Source: Bacillota bacterium (GTDB lineage Bacteria; Bacillota; Clostridia; Acetivibrionales; DSM-1351). From it: a stretch of 64,000 nt of DNA. Of the stretch, positions 53,404 to 63,700 are shown in pieces. The stretch spans positions 310,001 through 374,000 of the forward strand of contig JAEYHZ010000008.1 of assembly GCA_023409265.1 (NCBI GenBank), in the 5' to 3' direction. The notes beneath the pieces were generated by a model. That model did no database searches and was not told where the DNA came from. It saw only the letters and a program-made list of their open reading frames with translations. How positions within the stretch are numbered: position 1 is the stretch's first letter; each line of letters starts with the position of its first letter. The position numbers and the translations under genes are program-made.

Positions 53404-56094
53404 TTAAGAGCTCTTAAGGGCTGCAACTTTTTTCTTTAACTTATTCAGAATCTTCTCCTGCTCTTTGACTTCACTTACTAAAACCGTAATGATTTCCAGA
53501 GGGCTTATAGCTTTTTTGTCGCTTGCCGCAAACACCGAGGGTACTTCCTCTGCAATGAAGCCCATGGTAGTTCTTCCGGAATCACCTTTAAAATTGTATT
53601 CAACCGGCTCAAGCCCTTCAAGTGCAGCCAGTGCCGATGTCTTTGACAATTCTGCGATATTTTCCTTATATTCCTTCGTTGAGGTATAGTACAAATTGCC
53701 GTCCACATATGTACCCCCGCTTGCATATAAACGCAGTCTGTCTCCGCCGGTTCCATAGTAGGTATAGCTGATGGTTCTATAATATCCGCATGGATTGGTT
53801 ACCCAACTGTACGGACAGGTACTCACAAATTGCGTTGATGTATATGATTGCAAGTTTGAATCATTTGCTATACCTATTTCAAGTGTCATATTTTCTCCGC
53901 CGCCCCTGAGCGTGTCCGAGTAATACCTTATCCATGCAGCGTCTCCGCTGCCTCCTAACGGGTCTCTTGGCCACATTATGCCCTTGACATCACAGTTTCC
54001 CACTCCGGGTATGATAGCACCCTTTGCTGCAAGATTTCCTGTCACTTTAAGAGAGCCGTTGACGTCCAGACGGTCCCAAACCGATACTTTTCTTTCCTGA
54101 CCGGCTGACCGGTTTCCTACTATCATCAGGGTTTTATAAACACCTGTATCATTGGATATTTCAGCATTTCTGGAAGACAATTCAGTGAAACCGCTCCAGG
54201 CTGAGGTAAAGCGCAAAGGATTTGAATTACTCATTATACGGGTGCAGCCATATGCATCCAGACTATCCTTAGGCGTTGTCGTTCCTATACCCGTACCGCC
54301 TGTGGACATTATGGAAATACTGTCATCCGCGTCATTTGAGGTACCGATTTCCAGAGTACAGGCTTCGCCGGTTCTGGGGTAATACTTGACCCAGGCGGAA
54401 TCCCCCGAGCCTCCTCCCGGATCACTTGGGAACACAATACCGTTGTTTCCCAGTCCCGCGGTCACATTCAAGACCTGGGAGAGCTGCAGGTTTCCGTTAA
54501 CATAAAGTAGTCCCGTTACATCCAGTCTGTCCCATATGGCAACTTTTCTGCCCTGTCCGGCCGATTGATTACCAACTATCATCAGTGCTTTATGATATGT
54601 GGTATCATTGCATATTTCCGCCTGATTTGTAGTAAGATCAGGAAAAGCAGTCCATTCCGATGTAAATCTTACCGGATTTAACTTGCTTAACAGCCTGACA
54701 CTTCCTGCAACATCCAGCTTATCAGCAGTAGGGTTGACCGTACCGATTCCCACATTTTTATTTGAATTCCACGACAGAACAGGCTTTTGTCCATTTTCTG
54801 AAGTCCCAAGCAGGCCACCCTTTAAGCCCGACAATGCAGGTCCATCCATATCGGCATTTGGATATGCTCTTTCCTTGCCGTACCAGGCCAGTGCCTCTAT
54901 GGAATTATTAGGAGAAATAAGTATTTTTTGTGGAATTGATAAACCGGCTTTACTGGATATGGCTCCGGAGCTTTCTACATTCAGAACCACTCCTTTTGAT
55001 GAGAAGAGCCTGCTGTGGCCGTGTTTATCGGCAAAGGATTTATTGACCATTTTATCCCAGTCAATTCCATGTGCTATAGGACTTAAGTTCAACCCTAAAC
55101 CGGCCAGCCACCGCTCTTCCTTGTCAGACCAGACTATCCGGGCATCCGGTTCATCTGTGGTTCCCCCACGGAAAACTTCAAGCCCTCCGTCCCTCTTTCT
55201 CCATAGTTCAGGTTTGTCCACATTTATGCTGTTAACCTGCAGAATGTTTTCCTCGGTTTGAAATTCCGGCGTAGGTTTCCCGTCCTTTTTTGAAATAAGC
55301 TGACCCTGAAACCATAAATCCTTGCCTATCTCTACTTCTCCGCTGAATTTTACCGAATTTGAGTTTATATTCAATTGGCTTTCTTTTGACTTAACCTGTT
55401 CTACCGCATTGAAATAAGGCATATCGTCTATTTCATCATGTAACTTGAATATAAACTTTTTAAGTTCAAGTACCCGTGCATAGGGTCCTGCATACACCCG
55501 CAGCTGCGTACCGTCAATATCGGTGTCAAAAACACATGTGCTGTCTATAATCACCTCATCATAGAAGACACTTGAACCATCACTGTTTTTAGTTTCTTTT
55601 TGCACGATTTTAGGTACAACTCTTGCCAGCAGGATATTCCTTTTAGTGTCCGATGGCTTTGTATTACTATGGCTGAGTTGTCCGCGTTCCCAAATATGTA
55701 TCTCCTGGCCCTGGCCTTTTTCGTTATCTCTGTCGGCTCCTGTTTCGCAATAGCTGACAGTTATGTATATATTGTCACCAGCACCATATTCGGAAAGATC
55801 AAGGGGATTGTCCGGGTGCCCCTCATATATCAATATCTCTCTGCTTGTACTTTCTTCGACGTCAGCCCCGCTTTTCTCATCAACTAAATCCAGTGCAGCT
55901 CCTTCTGTAACAAGTACTTCCATGCTGCTGTCAATTACCGGCTTGACTTCAAGACCGCATATTATTCCCCAGGTGTGAAGATAGCGGTTATGGAATCCCT
56001 GAAGTCTTCTTATGTAATCCTTATCCTGTCTATAGTCCTCTGCTTTTAAAAGGAGTCCGTCAAAATAGTTCATTCTTTTCAATTCTTTTCCCAT
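53404..56094 (-). CDS. fibre protein with S74 chaperone (fibre 2)
   Basis: 896 residues from ATG 56094 (GGAGG nine bases upstream; longer frame rejected). N-terminal attachment domain KELKRMNYFDGLLLKAEDYRQDKDYIRRLQGFHNRYLHTWGIICGLEV. One copy of the RG/W repeat (GGLEVFRGGTTDEPDARIVWSDKEERWLAG). The body has two homologous blocks around residues 480-620 and 630-760 (SNPxRFTSAW..AEISNDT..KTLMIVGNRSAGQ.RKVSVWDRLDV; GGGSGDSAWVKYY). The S74 region at the end has TKEYKENIAELSKTSALAALEGLEPVEYNF and GFIAEEVPSVF. Confidence 0.82.
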   Translation of the reverse strand: MGKELKRMNYFDGLLLKAEDYRQDKDYIRRLQGFHNRYLHTWGIICGLEVKPVIDSSMEVLVTEGAALDLVDEKSGADVEESTSREILIYEGHPDNPLDLSEYGAGDNIYITVSYCETGADRDNEKGQGQEIHIWERGQLSHSNTKPSDTKRNILLARVVPKIVQKETKNSDGSSVFYDEVIIDSTCVFDTDIDGTQLRVYAGPYARVLELKKFIFKLHDEIDDMPYFNAVEQVKSKESQLNINSNSVKFSGEVEIGKDLWFQGQLISKKDGKPTPEFQTEENILQVNSINVDKPELWRKRDGGLEVFRGGTTDEPDARIVWSDKEERWLAGLGLNLSPIAHGIDWDKMVNKSFADKHGHSRLFSSKGVVLNVESSGAISSKAGLSIPQKILISPNNSIEALAWYGKERAYPNADMDGPALSGLKGGLLGTSENGQKPVLSWNSNKNVGIGTVNPTADKLDVAGSVRLLSKLNPVRFTSEWTAFPDLTTNQAEICNDTTYHKALMIVGNQSAGQGRKVAIWDRLDVTGLLYVNGNLQLSQVLNVTAGLGNNGIVFPSDPGGGSGDSAWVKYYPRTGEACTLEIGTSNDADDSISIMSTGGTGIGTTTPKDSLDAYGCTRIMSNSNPLRFTSAWSGFTELSSRNAEISNDTGVYKTLMIVGNRSAGQERKVSVWDRLDVNGSLKVTGNLAAKGAIIPGVGNCDVKGIMWPRDPLGGSGDAAWIRYYSDTLRGGGENMTLEIGIANDSNLQSYTSTQFVSTCPYSWVTNPCGYYRTISYTYYGTGGDRLRLYASGGTYVDGNLYYTSTKEYKENIAELSKTSALAALEGLEPVEYNFKGDSGRTTMGFIAEEVPSVFAASDKKAISPLEIITVLVSEVKEQEKILNKLKKKVAALKSS

Positions 56095-56205
56095 TTGCCT
56101 CTTCCTCCGGATACTCATAATACTGCAAAAACTCTGCATGAAGTCAATTACTGTCGGCTAAAGGCAAAGGCTTGAATCGTAATTGACTTCGTTATAAACC
56201 ATTTG

Positions 56206-56385
56206 TCAGGAAGCAGAGGCCTCTTCTTTTTGTACCAGTTCCTCAAGCACCTGTATTGCTCCTGTTATACGAAGCAGTGTATATGTTATATTCGAACGCT
56301 GTATTTCCAGTTCTTCCATTACCTTTTGTCCGGCCTCAAGCTCGGCCTTCAGCTCATTGACTCTCAATTCAATCTGCTCTTTCAT
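56206..56385 (-). CDS. 59-residue coiled-coil protein between fibres 1 and 2
   Basis: A short frame read on the minus strand from ATG 56385 (GGAGG eight bases upstream): KEQIELRVNELKAELEAGQKVMEELEIQRSNITYTLLRITGAIQVLEELVQ. It is about half identical to the 53121 protein, including LLRI.GAIQ.LE. Two fibre-linked copies with their own ribosome-binding sites argue that both are real. No known family recognised. Confidence 0.75.
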   Translation of the reverse strand: MKEQIELRVNELKAELEAGQKVMEELEIQRSNITYTLLRITGAIQVLEELVQKEEASAS

Positions 56386-56403
56386 CTTTTAATCCTCCTT
56401 TAT

Positions 56404-58953
56404 CTAGTTTCTCTTAGCGGCTATCTGTTCCATATCCTGCTGAAGCTTGGTTATAACCTTCCTTTGATCCTTGACCACACTTGTCAGAACAGCAATGATT
56501 TCCATGGGACTTATGGCCTTCTGATCCTTGGCAGCTACTGCATCCGGCATTTCCTCAGCAATAAAACCAAGTGTGGTTTTCTCGTAATCACCCTTGAAAT
56601 TAAAGGTAACCGGATTCATTCCCTCAAGAATCTCCTTGGCCTTTTTGGTAGAAAGGGTTGTAATATTTTCCTTCAGATTCCGTGAGGAACTGTAATAGAA
56701 ATAGCCGTCAACATAAACTCCTCCACTGGCGTAGAGCCTTATACGGTCCCCTCCTCCATAGTATCCGCCTGTACCGGGATCATTTGAAATTCCTATTTCC
56801 AGAGTCATATTTTCTCCGCCGCCGCGGCTGGTATCGGAATAATATTTAATCCACGCCGCATCCCCTGTGCCTCCGTAATAGTTCTTGGGGAAGGTTATCC
56901 CATTGTTGTCACCTGCTCCTACACTGGGGATAATAGCACATACCGACTGAACATCGCCGTTGACCAGAAGATTGCCGTTCACATCCAGCTTGTCCCATAT
57001 TGATACCTTTCTGGTTCCTCCCGATCTGTTACCCACAATCATCAGAGATTTGTAATTTGAAGTATCATTGCATATTTCAGCCTGATTTGCCGCCTGATCG
57101 GGGAATCCGCTCCAGGAAGAAGTGAAGCGCAGTGGATTGGAACCGCTGAGAACCCGCATCCAACCATTTATATCAAATTTGTCGTTTGGATTTAAGGTAC
57201 CGATCCCTACATTTCCTGCTGCCATCAGGGCAATATTATCATTTGCATCATTGGATACCCCTATTTCAAGAGTGCATGCTTCACCGCTTCTGGCATAGTA
57301 TTTTAACCATGCGGAATCGCCGGACCCTCCTCCCGGATCACTTGGGAAGATAATACCGTTTCTGCCGCTTCCCGCACTTGGAGTAAGCGCCTGTGACAGC
57401 TGCAGGTTACCGTTTACATATAAGAATCCATTTACATCCAGTCTGTCCCATATGGCAACTTTTCTGCCCTGTCCCGCTGATTGGTTTCCTACTATCATCA
57501 GAGCCTTATGATAATTTGTATCATTGCTTATTTCGGCACAGTTTTTGTTATTATCGGGAAATCCAGACCACATTGATGTAAACCTTAGAGGGTTGGATTG
57601 GCTTAAGATACGCAGACTTCCGGTGACCTCAAGTTTGTCATCCTTTGGACTTTGAGTGTCTATGCCCACATTCCCCTGACTGTTCCATGAAATTACAGGC
57701 TTTTGCCCGCCCTCGGTAGTTCCCAGTATTCCTCCCTTTAGACCATACAGAACCGGACCGTCCACATTTATTCCGGCAAACAGTTTATCACTGCCGAACC
57801 ATCCCAGTCCGTGAGCGGTATTATCTGAGGCTCTCAGCAATATGTTCTTATCGTTAAGGCAGAGATTTCCTTTGACTGATAAATTCCCGTTACTGTCTGA
57901 TTCCAGAGCATTTCCTCCTTCATAGCTCAGCACCGAATGTCTGTGCAGATCATCTGCAATATCATTTTTTATCAGCCTTTCCCATACCGGTCCGTAGGCT
58001 ATATCCCAAATATCATTGCCATAGCCAATTTTCCAATGCCTGGCAGCTTCGGACCACAACAGCCTTGCATCAGGGTATTTATCGGTCTCGCCTCTGTAGA
58101 CCTCCAGTCCGCCGTCCTGTCTTGTCCACTCACCCTCGGACGGCCTGCTGTTAACCTGAACAAAGCAATTTGAAACCAAAAGCTCATTTTCCTTTGCATC
58201 ATCATTTTGCAGCTTGCCGTTGACTATGAGGTCACCTGTAACATTAACCGATCCTGTAAAATTGGCTTTTGGAGCATTAACCTCAAGCCCGATACCGTCC
58301 TGACCTCGGTCCAATGCCTTGATAAACGGCATCCCGGCTATATCCTCACTCAATTTGAATATTATTTTTTCTATAGCCAGTACACTGCCCGCGGGGCCGG
58401 CGTACCGTCTCAGTGGAGTGCCATCCGAGTCGTAATCAAATATACAGTCTTTGCCAAGGTACCTTTTATTATCAACCCACTGCATGCGAACTCTGGCCAG
58501 AATAATATTTGCTTTCTGATCAGCGGGTTTGATTTTATTAATTTTGATACGGCCCCGTTCCGATATATGTATTTCCTGGCCCTTGCCTTTTTCAAGATCA
58601 TCCTTGTCTAAAAGCTCTTCTTCATAGCTTGCATAAATATAGATATCATCCCCGGCGCTATAGCTTGAAAAGTCTATAACGCTGTCTGGGTGTTTATCAG
58701 GGATATAAATATACTGGCTGGTGCTTTCACCGTTTTTTGCCGCCACCTGATTTATGGCTATTCCCTCTTTAACAACTACTTTCAAATATTGCACCGACGG
58801 TTCAACCTCTAGACCTGCGATAATGCCCCAGGTATGCAGATACCGGTTGTGCAGCTGCTGAAGCCTTATCTGATATTCCTGATCCAGTTTATAGTCTTCT
58901 GCGTCCAAAAGGAGTCCGTCAAAATAGCGCATTCTTTTTAACTCTTTACCCAT
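56404..58953 (-). CDS. fibre protein with S74 chaperone (fibre 1)
   Basis: 849 residues from ATG 58953 (CGGAGG site; the longer frame overlaps the upstream gene by 23 bp). Layout parallels fibre 2: attachment domain (KELKRMRYFDGLLLDAEDYKLDQEYQIRLQQLHNRYLHTWGIIAGLEV), one RG/W repeat (GGLEVYRGETDKYPDARLLWSEAARHWKIG), NPLRFTSMWSGF/GNQSAGQGRKVAIWDRLDVNG blocks, and a C-terminal S74 chaperone (SSSRNLKENITTLSTKKAKEILEGMNPVTFNFKGDYEKTTLGFIAEEMP) ending in a short coiled coil. It follows the tail protein I gene. Confidence 0.82.
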   Translation of the reverse strand: MGKELKRMRYFDGLLLDAEDYKLDQEYQIRLQQLHNRYLHTWGIIAGLEVEPSVQYLKVVVKEGIAINQVAAKNGESTSQYIYIPDKHPDSVIDFSSYSAGDDIYIYASYEEELLDKDDLEKGKGQEIHISERGRIKINKIKPADQKANIILARVRMQWVDNKRYLGKDCIFDYDSDGTPLRRYAGPAGSVLAIEKIIFKLSEDIAGMPFIKALDRGQDGIGLEVNAPKANFTGSVNVTGDLIVNGKLQNDDAKENELLVSNCFVQVNSRPSEGEWTRQDGGLEVYRGETDKYPDARLLWSEAARHWKIGYGNDIWDIAYGPVWERLIKNDIADDLHRHSVLSYEGGNALESDSNGNLSVKGNLCLNDKNILLRASDNTAHGLGWFGSDKLFAGINVDGPVLYGLKGGILGTTEGGQKPVISWNSQGNVGIDTQSPKDDKLEVTGSLRILSQSNPLRFTSMWSGFPDNNKNCAEISNDTNYHKALMIVGNQSAGQGRKVAIWDRLDVNGFLYVNGNLQLSQALTPSAGSGRNGIIFPSDPGGGSGDSAWLKYYARSGEACTLEIGVSNDANDNIALMAAGNVGIGTLNPNDKFDINGWMRVLSGSNPLRFTSSWSGFPDQAANQAEICNDTSNYKSLMIVGNRSGGTRKVSIWDKLDVNGNLLVNGDVQSVCAIIPSVGAGDNNGITFPKNYYGGTGDAAWIKYYSDTSRGGGENMTLEIGISNDPGTGGYYGGGDRIRLYASGGVYVDGYFYYSSSRNLKENITTLSTKKAKEILEGMNPVTFNFKGDYEKTTLGFIAEEMPDAVAAKDQKAISPMEIIAVLTSVVKDQRKVITKLQQDMEQIAAKRN

Positions 58954-58999
58954 TGCCACTTCCTCCGGATATTCATAATGTTTTTTATCTACTGATTGC

Positions 59000-59743
59000 C
59001 TAATCTTCCTGCATACCTCCAATAAGAGTCTCCCTTCCGACTTTAGAGTACACTCCTATTCTCATTGAAGGTATTTCCACATTAAGCTTGTAATTCGTAT
59101 AAAAAGGTTTTTCACTTTCTATGACCCTGCGCATCAAAGCCACCTTATTGTTAAGCATGCTCCTGCTGTGCGCCGGAATAATTGCATTTACAGAGAAAAA
59201 GCAGGGTGATGCACTGCCAACCATGGTATTTTGTCCTATTTCTCTGGAGTCCCCTATTCTGGCAGTTTCGTGGAACTCATCTATTGAAATGGTAGTTTCA
59301 TCTCCTGCGTAAAGCCGGAGGTATTCCAGCAGGCCATTGCAGGTTCCGCGTTTCTTATATAGCTGTACAATGGCACTAATCATATCTCTGTTTATAGTTG
59401 AACGTGCCTGTTCCAGAGGAAGAAGCTGAGTGGGCAGAGAGTTTTTCTGTGCCTTGTCTTCTGCCCCGTAAAATTCCGCGGCATCCTCCAGATCAAGTGC
59501 CACCCACCCGGCAAGCCATTCCAGAAACTGAGGAGGTGTCTGAGCCGGATCAAGATACTTGTCAAACCTGTCCAACAATTCCTCTATACCTTCAGTCTCC
59601 TGCCTTTCTGTCCCCCCTGACAGAATCTGTTCAAAAGCCTTTAGAAATCTTCCCAGAAAATAGGTGTCATCAGTCTGGTTATTACCCTTTTGGAACATTC
59701 TGGGAAGGTATTGGGTATATTTGCTGTATTCCTCATAACTCAT
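59000..59743 (-). CDS. tail protein I family (TIGR02242-like) baseplate protein
   Basis: 247 residues. QYLPRMFQ..DDTYFLGRFLKAFEQILSG, KYLDPAQTPPQFLEWLAGWVALDL and LYKKRGTCNGLLEYLRLYAGDET match the phage-tail-protein/P2 gpI-like family that links baseplate wedges to tail fibres. Start ATG overlaps the preceding gene's stop by 4 bp (translational coupling). Downstream lie the fibres it would hold. Confidence 0.85.
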   Translation of the reverse strand: MSYEEYSKYTQYLPRMFQKGNNQTDDTYFLGRFLKAFEQILSGGTERQETEGIEELLDRFDKYLDPAQTPPQFLEWLAGWVALDLEDAAEFYGAEDKAQKNSLPTQLLPLEQARSTINRDMISAIVQLYKKRGTCNGLLEYLRLYAGDETTISIDEFHETARIGDSREIGQNTMVGSASPCFFSVNAIIPAHSRSMLNNKVALMRRVIESEKPFYTNYKLNVEIPSMRIGVYSKVGRETLIGGMQED

Positions 59744-60612
59744 GCTTCCACCTCGATGTTTAATTCTTTTAGTTTAATAAGCTGGTGAGGCTTAAGAGCC
59801 GGAGCCTCCAGTTCTATCTGTTTCACATGATCAATCCCCGGAATCCGCTCCACAAGATAATATAAGTCGGATTTATAGAGATTTCTTCCAAGAGGCCAGC
59901 CTTTCTTTGCTTCACCGCCCTGAATGGGGTCAATATGAGCTTCTATGACACTTCGTATTGTCTCGGCCAGTTTCTTGTCCCTTGCAGCTACCTGCATGTT
60001 TACTTTGATATCCTGATAATCTGGGTCCACCACATGAACCCGGTTTGTAAGAACCTTTCTTTCTAAAAGGTATTGTTTGACATATTGTTTGATATTAAAT
60101 GTCTCCTTCATCAAACCGGTCTGATTCTGAGTAGACACAATAAGAATTACAGAAACATGTCCGAATTGTTCGGAATCCTCCGACTTCCTGTTTTCCATAT
60201 CCCTGTTGGCAAGGCATATGGTTCTTGCGGAAATGTCCGGAAAAGTCTCCTTAATATTCGGTTTTTCCATCAATGCCTTATATGCCAGCATTTCATAATC
60301 CTCTACAGTAACTGCTCTGGTACATTCCGAAAGCTGCCGGACACCGCGCCGGATTCCCGAGGCCAGTTCCTCACCTTCACCCAGCTGTATCCCCAGTAAA
60401 TTTAGAAAGCGCAGATAGTTTTGTTCCGGGATCTGATCAATACGGTAGATTATCATTTCACATAACCATGCAAACAATTCAACCAGTGTTATACCTGGAT
60501 CAGAGGGGTTGTGATTTGTCCATTCGGATGTATATACCGGGATCAGGGATTTTGCTTCCTTCACAAGTTCTTCAAAAGTAATATCATCCAGATTTTGTAA
60601 TGGCAGCGACAT
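59740..60612 (-). CDS. compact baseplate J-type protein
   Basis: About 290 residues from ATG 60612 (AAGGAGGTAGACAA). The N terminus (YTSEWTNHNPSDPGITLVELFAWLCEMIIYRIDQIPEQNYLRFLNLLGI) is the signature of eCIS/phage-like baseplate assembly protein. The remainder (AVTVEDYEMLAYKALM, VNMQVAARD, GWPLGRNLYKSDLYYLVERIPGIDHV) matches the C-terminal J domain. The usual large middle region between these is absent, so it is about a third of the common length. It is coupled to the tail protein I gene. Confidence 0.82.
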   Translation of the reverse strand: MSLPLQNLDDITFEELVKEAKSLIPVYTSEWTNHNPSDPGITLVELFAWLCEMIIYRIDQIPEQNYLRFLNLLGIQLGEGEELASGIRRGVRQLSECTRAVTVEDYEMLAYKALMEKPNIKETFPDISARTICLANRDMENRKSEDSEQFGHVSVILIVSTQNQTGLMKETFNIKQYVKQYLLERKVLTNRVHVVDPDYQDIKVNMQVAARDKKLAETIRSVIEAHIDPIQGGEAKKGWPLGRNLYKSDLYYLVERIPGIDHVKQIELEAPALKPHQLIKLKELNIEVEA

Positions 60613-60707
60613 TTGTCTACCTCCTTCCATTATTTATAATTTGATTTCAGTGTAATTTCCGGTTGCCAATGGCATATAGTCTTCCCACTAAAAATTCCAA
60701 CCTGTGA

Positions 60708-63700
60708 TTAATCCTGTGAAGGCATGCAATGACTGCATGTTTGAGCACCTGTCACATCTGTTGGTTTTTCCAGGTATCTTCTGTCTTCTTTTAAAATTTC
60801 CGCTGTATGACACTGGTCGGTTGTATTGCTGACATCATGTATTATTCTGGTATCCCTGTTCAGAAGGTAGGGAAACTGAAGATCAGGTTTCTTGTTTATC
60901 AGATGTACACCGCTGAATACCAGTTCATCTTCTTCCAGAAAAACATCACCCGACAGTACTTCGGTTATCTTTAAAGCCGCTGTGTTTGTGTATTCATCAT
61001 TACGGCTTAAATAAACAATATCGCGGGGTTCCAGAACTGCCATTTTAATAAAGAAGTTCTCCTGTCCACCCTTTATTTCATTCAGTATGAAGGAGCGGAT
61101 TGTCAGATCCTGTGTTACAGCCACTTCAATATCACTTCCTACAGGATAGTCGGAAGTTAAAGGATCTCCGTCTTTTGTTGAGCATTCAAGGATGTCTCCG
61201 TCAACAGACTTTATGATCAACTCGGCAGTAGGATAGTTCCTGCACTTAAGCGCTATAGTATGCCCCTCTCTGAAGCCTTTTACCAATAGAGTCTTAACTG
61301 GCTTGCCCTGTTCCAGCTTCTGTGCGAGAGCGAATATTATCCTGTTATCCTTACTTTTAACAGCACTGTATGCGGGATATGGAATTCCCGGTTTATACGG
61401 TCCGTCTTTCAGCTGTTCCAGATTGAGAGTGTAACATTGGACCGAGGCTTTGACGGTAATATCTGCTATATAGTCAACACCGGGTGTATTTTTTATTACC
61501 GAACAAACTTCGGATATATACAAATTCTTGCCAAGAGTCCAGCCTGTCTTTTCCTGACCTCCGTGCAGAGGGTTCAGAAATTCTCTGAGATTATCAATTA
61601 TTTGTCCTTCGACTATTTTGGCCGACTCTGAATTAAAATATTTTACGGCAGCCTCAACCCCTATACGTATGTAGTCCGGGCCTATTACATCCAGGCGGGG
61701 GTAATTATCGGAGTTAAGAACAGCAGCAATTCTCTCAGAAAGGTAACTGTCAATTTCATTAAGCAATTCCTGGCTTGGAACAGGTTTTGAATCGTTATAT
61801 TCGGGAACAACGATAACAGTTGCTTTACCCGGTGTAAAATCCAGCTCCCTGTCCATTGTGGGAAAGCATTTAACCAATGCAATCTGAGGAGCAGCTTCGC
61901 GTACCAGCCATTCAACATCCTCGCAGGTGATTCCACGATCCCAGCTCTTCAATGTATGTGGCCCGCGTATTTTGGCTTCCCCGATTTCCTCCTGATCAAA
62001 GCCTCCGTCGGCAGCTAGGGGGTTTGTTAAGGAATCTATTTCTGCAAAATTATCCCACGCCTTTTTAATGCTGTTGGCCTGTACGTTTCCAATTGCTCCT
62101 CCGCCATATCTGTAGTCGGAAATTATATTTTCCTTTCCTGCAGGCGGTATCATGCCGGTTTTACCATCTCCGAAAGTCAGGCTTCCGCTGCCGGAATCCA
62201 GCATATAATGTCTGCTATCCGGTCCCGAAAGTGAGAAACTCTGCACTTCCTCCCAGATTACCGGATCACTTTGTCCCAATGTTTCACGCACTTTTACCAC
62301 CTGTCCGGGTAAAACCGGAGTACGGGGAAACTGGAAGTTCTGATCGGGCTCTCCGTTACTGGAACCGATTATTTGATCCTTAAGAGTACTTGCATTTGCA
62401 GCCCATACAACATTTGAATAAATTGTTTTGATTTTTGGTGGAATAACGAAAGAACCCTCTTCCAGCCTTGCGCGTATCCAGTATTGCAGGGCTCCGAAAA
62501 GCGAGGTTTTTTCAATATCTGCCGGTATGGCCAGTTGCTGTATTTCTCTTCTTGTGAAATCCCTTATAGCATCATTTACACTCAGAGTGAGCCATTTTCT
62601 CCCGTTCCAGTACTCCCAGGCCACTACAGGGTTATGCCCGGTCTGCTCACCGGTCAGAGGGAAAAACAAGGACAGCGGCAAATTGCTTATATCCCTGTTA
62701 AAGCCCAGGTATAAAGCAGGGTCGGTATCGGCACAGGTAGAAAAGAGTTTAAAGGTTTTTCCCTCTGAAGAGCATTCCACAGTCCTGTCAATAAAGAGGA
62801 AATTATTCTCTGTAATTACGGTCTCCGGGTATACCTGATTGGATGTATAAATATATGTAATCAATATTTCTTTTATTGAAGGTGGAAGAAAACTGGCCTG
62901 AGTATACACAACCTGAGAGAGATTTACTTCTTCGTTTTGTATTGTAACCGGCCTGGTATCATAATTAATTGTACTGTCGGTACCATAATTTCCTGCTATT
63001 ATTCTGAATCGAATCCAGTAGTTCTCCTCACCATTCAGATTGTATAATTCTATTTTCGGGCACTTGAATTCCAGCCTTCCACTTTTGGTGAATGCCTCAG
63101 TTTCATCCCTGGTAACATTACCCTTTGCAGTAACATTCCCAAGCTTTCCGAATTCCACCCACTTAACCCCATTCCAGTGTTCCAACCCCAGCACTACACC
63201 ATTGGCTTTCGGAGAGGTCAATCCTTCGGATAGTGATATATTAAGGGTTATCCTGGCATCTGCTTTTGAAAATGCATCTTTGCAGCATATATAAAAGGCG
63301 TCATTGAATAACGGTCTTTCTCCAAAAGGATAGTAATCCTTGGTCAAATCTATGGGGGCATAGTTAAAAACGGCAGACTTGGGCCGCAAAGCTTCCTCGG
63401 TGATATCCACACTCATTTTGATCTCTTCTACATCAGGCATTGAATCAGCATTCAGCAGCGGTGATTTCAATTCGGCAAATATCCAATATTTTGTCCAGCT
63501 TTTTAATGAATTGCTCTTATCGTAACCCGAAATTGTTTTAGGAGCTATTCCTTCAGCTTTTGAAAAAGAGAGCTCCCCGCTCTGTGAAAAAGCTGACTGC
63601 TGAAGACCTGTTTCCACCTTCAAAGGAACGGGACTACCCTCTTCATCAAAATAAAACCATTTAATATCGGCTGAAGTATTTACACTTCCCTGCTGTTTAA

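Noticed and set aside
47732..55978. Many plus-strand ORFs of 60-240 codons across the fibre genes
   Set aside because: They are antisense shadows of the long minus-strand fibre genes, lack ribosome-binding sites and have odd composition.
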